From Pohlia nutans (lineage: Eukaryota > Streptophyta > Bryopsida > Bryales > Mniaceae): a stretch of 64,000 nt of DNA. The translations under genes and the position numbers were made by a program. The stretch spans positions 10,542,501-10,606,500 of the forward strand of contig CM040086.1 in the NCBI GenBank assembly GCA_022496805.1, written 5' to 3'. Shown one piece after another: positions 45,201 through 57,580 of the stretch; position 1 is the first letter of the stretch; each line of letters opens with the position of its first letter. Below the pieces are notes generated by a model. The model worked only from the letters and a program-made list of their open reading frames with translations, made no database searches and was not told where the DNA came from.

Positions 45201-47274
45201 CCTGGCTCTGCTCAAGTAGGGGCCGCAACTCGGTCTCGTAGTAAGGTGCCTGAGGATATGAGCAGCCTCTTTCATGAGTCCATGGTTGCCACAAAGAAGC
45301 ACTTCTTTTCTTTTTATAAAAAGAACGGAGCTTAAGAATTCTGTAGCCTGGCATCCAATGTAAAGTCTTCGCACAACACAACCTGTAAAAAATAAAAACA
45401 AAATCACCTTCGACCACGAGATGGGAGCTTTGGTCACGGGCTCAATGCTGGCGAGATGCTGAGGTAGAGCCTCCACAATAGTCACATCTTCTTGGAGTGA
45501 TTCAATGAAGTATTTCAAATCAAAGATGTCCTTGAATTCACTGGAAGAAAAGAAATAACCCACGTTACTTTCTTACTGACACGGAAATCGTCTTCTGTAG
45601 CCATGAATAGAGAGCAGCCTAAAGTGCTATTCTGATAGGACAATGTGGGCTAACCTTGGATCCGCCCAGAAAGAGCTGTGATCAAGTGTGGGTACGACAA
45701 GAGTGGCTTTCATCAGTTTTGCAACTGCCACCATATCACATATCTGCACACAAAGATCTACGGTGGTGAACAACAACAACAAAAGTAAAGCAAATGATGT
45801 AAGTGAAAAAAAATTAGGGTTTTATTCAAAACAAGGATTAGGGTTGTTGATTGGATGCTCACCCCTGCTCGCATCTGGTTCAATCCGCCGTTAGCATTCA
45901 CAAGAATGTAGCCACTCGTAGGGACTCCAGGTTCTGTAAGCGAACAACCGACAATTAAGTTTCCCGAAAAGAAAATCAAAGGTATCTTCATGCTAGTATT
46001 AAACCCTAAAATACAAAGAATTTCATGGTTATAAAATGACCAATTTCATCACTCATATTGTGAAAAAGTATGATTTGAATGGGACCCAATTTTATATCAC
46101 CAGAATCCCATCTACCGATATTTTGACTCCTTCCAAAGACAAGCATCCACCTCGAAAGAATCAACTTACCCTCTGCAGTCTTTGGACGATCAATACACTG
46201 GCCGTACTTCTGGCTCTCAGGCTTCTGCCAGAGCTCAGGAGGCCAGTCCAAAGCACGTGTCTGCCATACACGAGACGAAGAAGGAAATTAGGTCAAGGCT
46301 CTTCAAACCACCACTAAGTTGCAGAATGAGTAGCATTCAGTGCTCAAAAATGTTCACCTTACGATGCTCGTGATGCATCTTCAGATTAGATGATGAATCA
46401 TCCAGAATACTGCGAGCGACTTCTGATTCAAACATAATCTCTTCTCCTTGGTACTGCACGAGTAAGTGCACTCTCAGTCGCAATACCCACTCTGAACTAT
46501 TCACCACCCTAAGCATAAAAATAACACAAAAGGGGGATAAAAAAAAGAAAAAAAACCACCGCAAGTTTCATTTCCATCATCGCCCCAACTTCTTAACCCC
46601 TAAACGCCCAATATGTCCATCTGCATCACGGTGGCATTTTCTCACTTTACCTCGGTTTTCTGATTGCAATACATAATTTTAAAGCACTTGTTCTGTACTG
46701 TAAGATCAACAGTGTCGAAACCATTTTCACACAAGCAGATGATTTGCAGCAGGGGGTCCGATTTTCCTATACACAGTGGACGCTTGAGGGTTAAGCTACC
46801 ACATTGAGCAAAGGAGGTTACCTGCGAGGCTTGCGAAAAGGGATCCTGAACAGGAAACATGCCAAGGTACATGGTTTTGAGCAGCAAGAAGGTGAAGACC
46901 AGGAGGGTAGAGAGGACGAAAGCGGTGTGTCGCCAGCTGCGCTTGGGAACGGGGAAGAAGGAGTTGAAAAGAGGAGGATGCCTAGAAGAAGAAGAGTCCA
47001 CATTATTATTGTCGAAGAACTTAGACGATCTGTGCACGTGAGGAGAGGCTTCGGAGGAATTATCGCCCTTGAGCAGCTTGAAAAGCAGGCTGGAGGACTC
47101 GGAAACGCTGCCCATACGCTTCTGGGAGAGCGACCTGCGGCTCATGGGGTGGAACGGGCTGTGCGAAACGCCCCCGCCCACGCGCGGGCTCATCACCACA
47201 TGCGCAATGTCCCGGCTATTATTCCCGGCCACGGTATCAGAATTGGGTCCCCGCAACGTAGTAGTCGACCCCAT
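42300..47274 (-). CDS. GT106 / O-fucosyltransferase-like Golgi glycosyltransferase, 9 coding exons, about 620 aa
   Basis: Type II membrane glycosyltransferase of the plant O-fucosyltransferase-like (former DUF246) group; its relatives include rhamnogalacturonan-I rhamnosyltransferases, so a Golgi cell-wall or protein-glycan role is likely and the exact acceptor unknown. Exons on the minus strand: 47274-46822, 46453-46358, 46260-46170, 45933-45863, 45743-45655, 45540-45408, 45249-45020, 44105-43629, 42522-42300; all GT-AG with phases agreeing. Start is the first in-frame ATG (MGSTTTLRG). The frame is open further upstream but only from a TTG. One membrane segment ([19 protein letters not shown]) lies near residue 120. 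Family motifs follow: [96 protein letters not shown] and the C-terminal NPYPGCIC. Length fits the family. Introns carry two TTAA elements, a Stowaway MITE and a tandem array. Confidence 0.93.
42661..42979. mobile_element. TTAA element, family E copy 2, in intron 8 of the glycosyltransferase
   Basis: Left end TTAACCCCTAAACGTACC; right reverse complement TTAACCCCTAAACGTCCTAG; 319 bp. Inverted relative to 37116-37444. Confidence 0.88.
43368..43607. mobile_element. Stowaway (mariner) MITE, 21 bp from a splice donor
   Basis: Left end CTCCCTCTGTCCTGAAATAA, right reverse complement CTCCCTCTGTCTGAAAATGA, with TA on both sides (43366-43367, 43608-43609). These are the classic Stowaway ends. It lies in intron 8 of the glycosyltransferase, 21 bases from the last base of exon 8 (43629). 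Confidence 0.92.
44149..44987. repeat. Four quasi-tandem units of about 190-230 bp in glycosyltransferase intron 7
   Basis: Unit starts are near 44149, 44368, 44601 and 44798. Each carries the series AAAACGACCAA / AAATGACCAATTT, GGATGGGGCCAAATTT, TCAGTGAAAAAC-like, and AATGGGACGAAAGAA. Homology between units is degraded. A fifth related stretch is at 46025-46110 in intron 3. The last unit ends GTCTAGGGGTTAG, similar to a TTAA-element end. Confidence 0.75.
46593..46794. mobile_element. Short TTAA element in intron 1 of the glycosyltransferase
   Basis: Left end TTAACCCCTAAACGCCC; right reverse complement TTAACCCTCAAGCGTCCAC; 202 bp. Confidence 0.75.
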
Positions 47275-49112
47275 CTCGTAGTCTTCCAAGACCGTGCTGC
47301 TGCTGTCGGTGCTGCAGTACTCACAGCAAACCCCTTGTGTGTATGCTATCGGAGCCAGCTTCGGATCCCGCAACTATAATTGCTCATATAACCTAAAACG
47401 CTCTTACCCTTGGATCTATCTTTGTCTCCGTCTTCTTCTGCTTCTTCTTCTACTTCTTCAGTATGTGCACATAGATGAAGTTGGGGTGTGTGTGAGCATG
47501 AGTAAGCTGCAGCCCAGGACGTGCTTCCTTTCAGAGCAAGGACCATCTGACTACAATTGAGAGTCACTACCCTCCAAGGAAAAAAAAAAATGTAGAATTG
47601 GTTTAGTGCCCACTGAAGTCTTCGTTGCTTCCAATGTATGCAATTGTCCTAACAGGGGTAGGAAAAACCTGATCAAAACAGAGAAAGTTCGATTAATTAA
47701 ACAGTGCCAATTGTATGCAAATACTCTTACCCGACTTACAGACGGAGGAGCTGCGCACCCTAAATGAAAAAACGTTAACACTCTGCACTCGTTATTATCA
47801 CAATATCACATTCCAGAGAATAGTTGTTATGGTATGATTGGAGACTTTCCACATGCCAAGTTGTGAACTCTGTAGGTTGACGATATAAAAGAGTTCTAAG
47901 TGGACACGGTAGACTACAGAGACTATACATGTACGTCTCCAGCTTCACGCGGAAACTTCATGGCGCTGCCTACACACTCAGTCACCCTTAAATTTGGACT
48001 CTCAGCGCACAGCCAATTACGCTTACACGAAACAATGGTCTCATCCCACATGACAACTCTTCATTCCGCATGCAATAATGATCCTAGAACGCAAGATCCA
48101 AGGCTGTCAAACGCCTGCCAAGACACTTGTCGAAACAATTCGGAGGGACTTACTAAACCAGAAAAAAATCAGAAATCAAAACTCTGTTAAGCTAACTCAC
48201 TAACAGAGGCCCTCGCTACCACGGCTGTCCAGATAGAAGGCTCAATTCCATTGCATCATTCCCATCCCAGCCTGGGAGTTCTAATCAGAATGACAATTCA
48301 CAACGGAACTTCCAAGGAGAAAAATAACCTAACAACCTGTCTCACAGAACTGGAAGCCATAGCCAACATCACGTCGACTAGTTCAAAACCCATTTAACAA
48401 AAAAACTGCCACTTCACCGCCACACAACAACCCTAGCTGACTAAAGATTCTCACCTGAACGATGATCCAGATCGCGCGCCATCAGTCACATCCAAGGTTG
48501 CTAGCTAAGTTAGCTGTTGCTCTAATGAAACTTAACACCGGATTATCAACTGAAGCAAGTAGAATGTATGATGATCCACGATGTCAGCTCACCAGGTCTG
48601 ACCGAGCCAGCTCTCCAGTGGAATCCTATGGAATCCAGTGGGATCCAGGAAGATACGTGGTGGATCAGGTGGGGCTCCAGCTAGCAGGAGATTCAACTCG
48701 GAGAGGATTGGTTGTCGTGGAGTTGGTAAGTTAGCTGATCATGTTGATGACGAAAAGTGATGGAACCGCATGCATTGGCAAAACGACTGAATGAGTATTG
48801 ACGACGACTCCGTTGCAACGCGGAGGTGGCGGAGTACCGGCACAAGAATTCATGGTTGCTTGCTGGCTGGAAGGTTGCACCGGTTCCGGCGGCCAGCGCG
48901 TTTCGGAGAAAGGCCACCTGGGGCCGGTACAGACCTACCCGGAATCTTCCTTTCCAGTTTTTTCTTTCTATTTTCACATGGCTCTGTAGGTGGGTTCATT
49001 TCTGGAATCTTCGGATCTGGGAGATTTTTTATTAGATTCTATTGCGCATTACCAGCCGTTGCTCACTCTGTGTATGAAACTGTTGTTTTGTGTTTGATTT
49101 TGGGCTGCTTTA
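47275..49112. other. Upstream region of the glycosyltransferase, no further gene
   Basis: Probably 5' UTR and promoter near 47275-47600 (a CTTCTTC tract at 47435-47460). No core promoter element is convincing. Overlapping frames at 48462-49174 have no recognisable domain. Confidence 0.4.
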
Positions 49113-49740
49113 GGCCCGCTTTACATGAGGGTGTAGGCTATGAGAATTGGAATGGGAGGTTGAATCAAATATAGTAAGTGAGCCCAGTTTCATGGGTTTG
49201 AGAAGGTGCCCATGGAAGTAGGCAAGGGGAGGGGAAAAGTGGAACTTGTGTTTGTCTTTTACCCGGTCGTGAAGTGGTGTACATTTTCATGGATTTGCAC
49301 GAGGTGAAACATGAACACATTTGGTTGGTTTAAGAAGAAGGTACCATGAAGTTGAGGGCTTGAGAACCGTCTACACTTCATGACAACTTTTTTCCTTACT
49401 TTTTTTTATCTCAAAAGCTCAATTGAAATGTGGAACTTGGTCCACTAAAGTCCCTAAAAACTTAGCTTTCGATGAAAAATTTCACCCATGGAAATTCGAT
49501 CTAAAAGGTGAAGAAAGAAGGAAGCTGTAAAACGGCCCAGTTATGTTTTCCTTTTGGTCCAACCCAATTTTTGAAGAATCAAAGTTTATTTTTAATGCAT
49601 TAAAATATAATTTCAACCCGTTAGAATATAAATTACAAAAAGAGTTTTTAGGATTAATTTTGTGGATTCAACCAATGAGCTATATGAATTCAAGCTTGTC
49701 AAACCGCAATAGCGGCCTTCATCTTTCATGTAAAGCGGGC
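49113..49740. mobile_element. Tourist-like MITE, long member
   Basis: Left GGCCCGCTTTACATGAGGG after TTA; right reverse complement GCCCGCTTTACATGAAAG. The ends match the family at 40325. Confidence 0.6.
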
Positions 49741-52700
49741 GTTACACATGAAGTTGATGTCGTTTTTTTCTTAGAGCCAATTCAACCAAATTTCAACTCG
49801 TACCAATATTAACTTTAAAGCTAGCCTTAAATAATCAATATAATAAAAGTTACACGTTTGGAGACCATTTCTCCCATATCTAATGGCGTTGGGGTCAAAG
49901 AGTTGAAGGGAAGAAGAGATCAAAACAAACCGTTTAGATTTGCAAACAATCCAATGGTGTTCATTTGAGTTATCCATAAAGGCTTCGCAAGGTACCATGT
50001 TTGCCGCATCGTGTTTGTGTTTTTAAATTAAAAAACTCTGCGACTATCAATCACAAGGAACCAAGCCATTTCTTTTAGAAGGGCATTTCCTCTAGAGCAC
50101 CCTTTGATTTTACAGATAATTATGTTTATAGAATTAATAATCTTTAAGGATTTTTTTTATTGAAATCTAAAAACAGGCTCAAGGCCATAAATTGGTCTTT
50201 CATTTCCAGTGCACTCAATTCTTTGAGGTGGGCCTATGTTAGACCTTGTCATTTTAAATTGAAAATTTGATTTCAAAAATTTGACCTGAAATCTTGGTAT
50301 GATGGGGTTGAAGCTAATTTTGGGATTTGAATTAATGAGAAGTGAGGATGTAAGCCCTCCTACACATCAAAAAGGTTGAGTTTTGTGAGTTCCCAATCAA
50401 ATTATCACAACCATTAGTTGTAGCGATTTTATAATCAATTATGAATACCAATTTAACAAATTTATTGAACTAGAAATGAGATACAAGTATTGGTTCCCCC
50501 ACTAACATCAATAGTGGTCCATGTAGATTAAATTTGAAAATTCAGAACAAAATCATACATTGTTAATTAAACAAAAAAAAATTAAAATTAAAAATTGGGC
50601 TACAATTTTTATCATAGAAAACCATTGCTCTAAATAAGTTGAAATCCTTAAACTGACAGGTATTGCTGCCTCCACCTTACAGAATTTGGTGAGAATTTGA
50701 GTCCTTACTTTTTGACTAAGTTACTTTGGTTGAATCTTGTGTGTACGACTGAGTGGAAAATGAGTCAAGGTTGGTTGGTAGTTGCATTTCTAATTCAGTG
50801 TTTAGTTGACGCTTTTGGGGAACTTTGAAGAATTAACAGTTTAATACGTTACAATGCTATATATGAAGATGACTTGTCAGTACTTGTGAGTACTTTAACT
50901 AGTACATAGACGTGCTTACCGGTAGGTTATGAATTGTAGAAGAGTACCGACCTTTTTGCTCCTCCCCGGAGTGTCAACATTGCTGAGGGGCGGCAGCTCC
51001 CTGTCTGTAATGAATTCTGTTCATTTGTGCCGAAAATAACTAAATGAATTGTGGAAAGAGCATAACATTCTTGAGCAGCTTTGACTTCCCTTTCCTACAC
51101 TGCTGCACCGACATTACCATATACTGTGGATGAGTGAATGGCTGTGGGTGCATTCATCCATTTGGACAAATCCTCATCCATTTGAACAAATGCTCATCCA
51201 CTTTTGATGAATTTTACCAGTATATTTTGAAAAAATGATTATTAGGAACGCCTCTCGTAAATACTATGGGCCACAGTATATGGTGATTTTAGTGTACTAT
51301 AGAAGTGTCAGTCTTCAACAATAGAAATGATGTCTTTGTATTGGCGTTATAAATCTTCGATCTAATATTTTTCTTGTAAAAAAGGGAATGTAAAAAAGGA
51401 AGCATTTCCAAAATGTCGTGGAATGTTAGTTGAGATATTGTAATTTACATGACTTATGAGTCACTTAGAAACTTCCATTTGAAGGAAGGAACTAGTTCCA
51501 AATTGTCGTGGAACTTAAGTTAATAATCAAAACTTGGTATGATGTAGTAGGCTAAAATTAAAAGAGTGCATTATGATATAATAAGTCTACTAACTTTCTT
51601 GTTCGATGTGTTTAATCTGAAAAATATTTAATTATAGTAAATAAAAATTGTAGACATATATGAATATTTGATTTTTCAATATTTGGAAAAACATACAGTG
51701 GTGCCTTTCCAACGGCACTACTGTCCTTGTTTTGAATGTTTTCAAACTCGCAACCCTCTAGAAATTGTAGTGTGCTAGGAACCAGATCATCTTCAAGGAA
51801 GAACTCATCAACATTTGGCAAGCATGACATCTCGGGTCAGTGGCAGCATACAATTCATATTGGCACAGTTAGAAGGAATAGGGTGCTTAAGTTTTATGAT
51901 AATTGTGGTGGTAATCGTAAAGTGACTCTTAGTAATATTGAGAGTCCCTTGGTTTTATGGATCAAAGATGTGTTTTTGCTTTAAAAGCCTTCATTGCCTC
52001 AAGTAGAAGTTAGCTCCTACTCTATTTCAATCTCTCCTATTGTAGTTAGGATCCTAATTGATTGAATGAGGTTTTTTCTAATCAACATTGCCTCTTTTTT
52101 TCTTAACGAATAGTTACTATTTCTCTTGGAGAAAAAAAGAAAAGAAAAGAAAAAGTGTAATTATGGAGTTTTAATTGTAGAGATGCAAAGTCAAGTTGGT
52201 TCTAATTTTTAAAATATTGTATGTAATTTCATACAACCTTTTAAAAAGACAATAATTCAAAAGCAAATGAATTAGAGCTATTTCTAAATAGTCTAATGCA
52301 TGAAGGATTAAACAACAAGATCTATTTACCAAAAGTAAACAATTTCAAATGGATACTAAGTGCATTGGAGTTAGACAACTCTAAAATAATGACACGTGTA
52401 TAAGACTTCTTCAAAGAGAAGTGAGCAAGATTTCTTCAAAGAGAAGACTTCAAAGAGAATTGAGCAAGACCTCTTCAAAGAGAACTAAACATTGTGCCTT
52501 TCAGCACTAGCACTAACACATTTTTCATGATTTTAAAATCCGTGTCCCCATAAGAAGGGATGAAATATGTTTATGATTTTTGGACCCGTGTCCTGCATTC
52601 CATGATTTTATGTGATCCAAAATATTTAGTGTGAAGTTTTTCACTTATAAATTCATGAAAAATATAAATACTTAAATTCTTTTTGAGTTCCAATGTATTT

Positions 52701-53389
52701 TCCACTTTACAAATTGTATCAGTTTTAATATTGAGAATAAATTATGGAAAAATATGCATTCCTTGTTACAGTAAACCTTGTGTAGAATTTAAAAATACAT
52801 TTCACCTGAGATATCATTGCTAAAAATACACATATTGCTTAAGTTTGTGGTAAATTCATAACATTTTTTAGCTAGTAGTGCAACACACCCTTTTAATCAT
52901 GTGAAACATTTATGATTTTTGATGAAAAAACAAAAATGGATTTGATGTACAAAGCTAAGTTGTAAAAGTCATTGTGAAGATCACATCTGTACAATTGGAT
53001 TCATCATATTTATTTGACTCTACTTATTTTAGAAAGTCATATTTAAGGTCTCACTTTTTGAACTAAGAATGAAACTTGACATAAACCAATTGTGTTGTTT
53101 TTAAAAAATCACAATATCTTATTCAATTTGAAGATTTATACCATACAAATGATAGTCACTAGCCCAAGAACCAAGAAAAATTTGGATGAATGGGAAACTG
53201 TACAAGATGTAGTGTTGAGAAAGGTTGCAATCTGCTTGTCGTACATTATATGGACGTAGACGCATCAATGGGTGAAACATGGCCAACGAATGCGCAAGGG
53301 TAGGGGAGATTCTTTTTTACTCTTTGGTTTGCTTATGGCGCGGCCCTCAATGATTGTTTCACATGCCTAATATTTAGCGGATGCTCTTA
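49741..53389. other. AT-rich intergenic DNA, no gene recognised
   Basis: No frame with a recognisable domain on either strand; CTTCAAAGAGAA(G/C) is repeated several times near 52405-52485. Confidence 0.45.
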
Positions 53390-53692
53390 GAGCACATCCA
53401 CCCATGCCCTCCCACAGTCTCTCACACTCAAAAAGTAAATGAAAAGTGTCACGGGCCCTTCAAAAATACCTCTTTACTCTCAATCCTAGCGTGTTAGAAA
53501 TTGGGCCTTCAAATCACTATTTAGTTGAGTATATCCTCACATTCTACTTGTGATTGGTCCATTGACTATTTGATGCGCACTTTTGATATGTGAGGGGCGT
53601 GCAAGGGTTGGGGAGTGTGAGTGCAAGGGCCCTTCAAATGTAGACGAATAATTTCAGTGAGTTAGTCCTAGCGTGCATGGGTGGGATTGCTC
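53390..53692. mobile_element. PIF-like MITE with GAGCA ends
   Basis: Left GAGCACATCCACCCATGCCC preceded by TTA; right reverse complement GAGCAATCCCACCCATGCAC. Related in design to the element at 55130. Confidence 0.6.
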
Positions 53693-53715
53693 TTTCACAA
53701 GATGGACAGTGCAAG

Positions 53716-54003
53716 TTAACCCTTTCAGGATTGCTCAAGCCAAAATGGCCTACGGTTTGCAATACAGGTTATGTGTACTGATTCTACTTCTTACACTCCC
53801 TATTTTCTCTTACACACATCACATCTAAGAGGTTCATCGCAACTTGGGAACCCTCTTCAAGACTGCATCGAGGTTACACTAAAAAATCAGCGCTCCTGCA
53901 ACACTTCTACAGCAGCAGCAAACGGGTCCGGTATACCCCACACCCTAAAAATACGCTCCAGCTTCGATCTATACTCAAACCAGCATCATCCTTTAGGGGT
54001 TAA
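53716..54003. mobile_element. TTAA-bounded segment next to element H
   Basis: It is bounded by TTAACCCTTTCAGGATTGC on the left and CCTTTAGGGGTTAA on the right, sharing its right TTAA with element H. The termini match each other only for the first bases, so it may be a separate element or the remnant of an older one into which H jumped. Confidence 0.45.
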
Positions 54004-54810
54004 CCCTTTAGTGCCTAGCAAGCCAGATTATGGTCACTGCAACGTCGGAAATGCAAATAACAGAGAATCCGTGAAGAATTGGAACTTCAGTTCTGAAGTT
54101 TAGATTTGCGCACATACATTACGCACCTTCCAGAAAAAGAAATTTTCAATTTGGAATTGTACAACTATCAAAATACCTATCAATAGAACGCAAAAATACT
54201 GCAAATACTTGAAAATACAGTAAATACTTACAAATACAACATATGTATTGTGTAGTATTTCTTGTGTTTGGAAGTTTGTTATCTTGTTTTATTTTTTTGG
54301 ATTGTGTTCTCTTCTTCATCTTCCATTAGTGCGTGTAATCCGATCTTGACTAATGTACCCACTCCTGTCAATTTTCAACGTATAAAATTTTGTCCTAAAC
54401 CGTACATGGACAAGTCACTTTCACTTATAAATCTCACAATAATTATGTGTGAGTCTATTTTTGATATGAAAGATTGCAACGGAGAGGTGTTGACATAGGG
54501 CATAGCTGAACGTCTTTGCTTTTATTTTTAAAAATTTACCTCAAATTCTATTTAACTTTGAAGTCACACACCCCCCAAAATCTCGTTTCTGAGCGTGCAT
54601 TATACAGTTCAAATACATACTATAATCTTCCGATCCCACCATCGGATGATTCTCAAATTTTAATAAAATGTGTGCTCTCGAGTTGAGAATAGAATTGTAC
54701 GGTTACTTTCTAATTTAACCCATTCTATTTTTGGTAGTCTCAACCACAGTGGAAAAACCCACTGAAATCCAGAGCTGTCTGCTACAGTACCCTAGGCACT
54801 AAAGGGTTAA
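54000..54810. mobile_element. TTAA element H with piggyBac-like CCCTTTAG termini, 811 bp
   Basis: Left TTAACCCTTTAGTGCCTAGC; right reverse complement TTAACCCTTTAGTGCCTAGG: 19 matching bases. A decayed third end, GCTACAGCATCCTTGGTAG followed by TAAAGAATTAA at 54872-54900, resembles its right terminus and suggests an older copy adjacent. Contains a 78-codon plus-strand frame (54262-54498) without a known domain. No transposase. Confidence 0.85.
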
Positions 54811-55129
54811 GGTGGGTGACCCAGGAACTTTGCGAATTTCTCTAATAATTAAACAAAACAAGTAATTGCCGCTACAGCATCCTTGGTAGTAAAGAATTAA
54901 ACAAACCGTTCATATTTTTTACAAGCTATACGTTCACAGTATGGAAACAGCCATCCCTTGCGAAACCTGACTTCCATTTTCTTCAAACACGGAAGCCAGC
55001 TGGGTGTTGACCTTTGGACAGCATAAGATATTGATCACATTTGTCAACTGCGGAATGAATTCTGGAGTAACTTATCGTATTCAGGATGGACTCGGATTCC
55101 GGTAATGTCAACTCTCGGTGCCGTGTTAA

Positions 55130-55661
55130 GAGCATCTCCACCCCTACTCCAAATCAAGGGCCGTGATTGCTTGTGGCGGGCCCGGGCGGTTTTCTGTGCC
55201 CCACAGCGACTCGGACGAGCGCCCTCGACGTCGCGGCCTCGCTAAATTTCTTTGTTGTCTCGCCATTCTCCAGAGTCTGTCGAGAGTTTGCGCGAGCCCA
55301 AAGTGCGGGAATTGTGACAAAGATTTAGCACTATTTTCGTTTTGTGGATCAGATTCTTGTGTGTGGGCGTGGGCGCGCTTCATAAAAATATTTTTCTCAT
55401 CTTCGGCGGTGCGGGGACGTGGGTGCGCTGGATCCGTCTGCACCGTAAATAGCTTGAGACTCTCTCAAATTTAGCTCTGGACCCTCCAGCAGAAACGGAA
55501 ATCAAGGCGGATTCCCTTGATGCGCGCGATGGCAGGTGGCCGGATTTCTCAATTGCGTGGCCCGGTGAGGGAGGGTTTTAATTGCGTGATACTGTTCATG
55601 TTTGGGGCCCTCCATATCTCCAATCCCGAGTCAGAAATTTGGAGTAGGGGTGGAGATGCTC
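55130..55661. mobile_element. PIF/Harbinger-type MITE (GAGCATCTCC ends) with GC-rich interior
   Basis: 26-base inverted ends beginning GAGCATCTCCACCCCTACTC, flanked by TAA on both sides (55127-55129, 55662-55664). The interior is far more GC-rich than its surroundings (GGCGGGCCCGGGCGG near 55175). No known domain recognised. Confidence 0.8.
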
Positions 55662-55934
55662 TAAGTTAATCGGTTACTGTGTTGTGTAATGTACGCTTGA
55701 CTGTACTTTTGGAGAATGTGCGATGTATGCACAGATGGATGCCGGGATTCAGGGTCAACTGTGTGCCAGCTAGTGCCAACTGCAACCGTTTTTGTGTAGC
55801 TGGAGGCGTGGAGTGTTGGGCTTTTGGGTGTGGTGGAGTCTGGTACTTTGGTTGTCCGGAAGCTCAAGGCTCCAGCTCTTCCCAGTTAGAGCCGTGTACT
55901 TTTTTGAGCTTGAAAATGATTAACAAGTTTAGGG

Positions 55935-56203
55935 TTAACCCTTAAAGGGCTACGTAATACAAGTTTAGTATTAACCCGTAAAGGGCTGATGGGGATAGTA
56001 TATACGTTGGCGTGTGTTTGACATTTGTTGTAAATAGAAAGTTCCAAATTGAGAACCCAATAGCTCATTAAAATCATGTCGACATGAATTTTATCTTCAC
56101 TTTTGATCTTAAACCCATTGGAGGTGTGGAACTATGCCAGATACAATGGATTATTGGCGTGTGATATTGGTCAGAAAGGGCTCTCTGGACCTTTAAGGGT
56201 TAA
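55935..56203. mobile_element. Short TTAA element with a doubled left end
   Basis: Left TTAACCCTTAAAGGGCTACG; right reverse complement TTAACCCTTAAAGGTCCAG. The block ACAAGTTTAG..TTAACCC.TAAAGGGCT occurs twice in tandem at 55924-55989. Confidence 0.75.
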
Positions 56204-56335
56204 TGTACTACGGAGTATTTCGTAGTCCATGAGGAACATGGGATCAGCGATGGCTTGACAGTTTGATTTCATTATAAACCAGCTGAGTAATTCTTCCTGA
56301 GCTGTACATGTACGTAAGTCCGCGCACACTCCCAA

Positions 56336-56480
56336 CATTTTCTTCAAGCAGCCTGGACGCCTGGTGCCCAGCACAGAGCGAATTATTCTTTCGCCTTTTA
56401 CTGAAGAATACAATGCGCTGGGAACACTCATCGGTATGATACCTTAGTTTTTGGATTGCCCCTTCCGGAGCCCATCAGTC
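56336..56480. repeat. Direct duplication, copy 1
   Basis: CAGCACAGAGCGAATTATTC, TTTCGCCTTTTACT and TTTTTGGATTGCCC recur in the same order and spacing at 57440-57580. Confidence 0.75.
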
Positions 56481-57439
56481 TGAATCAAAATTGGATGGAT
56501 CCGGAGCATTCTTGTGTATACGAGGTCATTCTTTGGACCTGCACTTGCAACCTGAGAATCCTCTCAAGCTCTTCTTCAATTCCTGGATCGATGTTGACAT
56601 TCTCCATGTTGACCTTTCGGTTTGTGCTTTTCCACAGAGAATTAATATCATGTGGCCTTCTTCAACCTGGGTTCCAACGAAACCCACAAAGCTATCAACG
56701 TCGATGTGCAAAACAGAGTGCTGTTGATTGAGATTCGATCGAACAATCATGTTAATTACAGCAATGTTGATCTCGTGAGACAAGATGTCCCATACTATTG
56801 GGTGGCTCAGAGGTTGACTCTGCCATTCAAGTAGCCCAGACTGCGATGCTCTTCTCACTTACCTGGGCGGGGTCAATCCATGATCCGGAAGGTGGATGGC
56901 TTAGAGATGGCCTGCCCCATTGCACTAAGGGCCCGGTGACTGTAGTATCTTCCCACGGGAGGCATACACGTCATAATTTGTGGCAGCAGGGGCTCGCGTT
57001 CGCGCGGCCCCTACCCAACCCAATAATAAAACAGTAGTCACCTTCCTATGGAAATGTTTCTCGGAAGCCCTCAGATTTTGTAAGCTTGAGTGCACCGAAA
57101 TGGTGTAGAGGCTTATGATTATGAGATGGCGATGCGACCTCAGGAGCCTCTAAATAGATGATGTCACTGCCACAAAATGTGCACATATTGCAAGGTCTGG
57201 AGATACGTTGGATCTAGTGGAACTGGACTACTGGAGGCCAATTCAGTTTGATTGTTACCTTAGCCTGGAAGTGATAATGCCATTGCACATGCTGAAGGTG
57301 ATGGATTGTGCAAGTTGGGATGGAGAGAGACAGACCAGGCTACGGAGGGCAATATACATCCTGTAAGAGACCAAGGGGCAATTTATTTATCCCATACGCA
57401 TTGCTGTATCCATTTACACTGAGAGTGTATAATGCGCAG
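56481..57439. other. Unassigned GC-moderate segment between the duplications
   Basis: The minus strand is open for about 110 codons (56858-56526) and the plus strand is open over much of the same DNA. I recognise no domain. Could be a gene remnant. Confidence 0.3.
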
Positions 57440-57580
57440 CACACTCTTCTCCTACCACTACACAGCCGGGTGCTCAGCACAGATCGAACTATTCTTTCGC
57501 CTTTTACTAAAGAATACCGTGCGCTGGGGAGAGTCACCGGCATATTCCTTTTTTTGGATTGCCCTCACAGGGCCCATCAA
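57440..57580. repeat. Direct duplication, copy 2
   Basis: Diverged direct repeat of 56336-56480. On the minus strand both copies read a related peptide (YSxVKGERIxRSVLxTR). Confidence 0.75.

Noticed and set aside
47275..47373. N-terminal extension of the glycosyltransferase by 33 codons
   Set aside because: The frame is open but begins with TTG after a TAG. The first ATG is at 47274.
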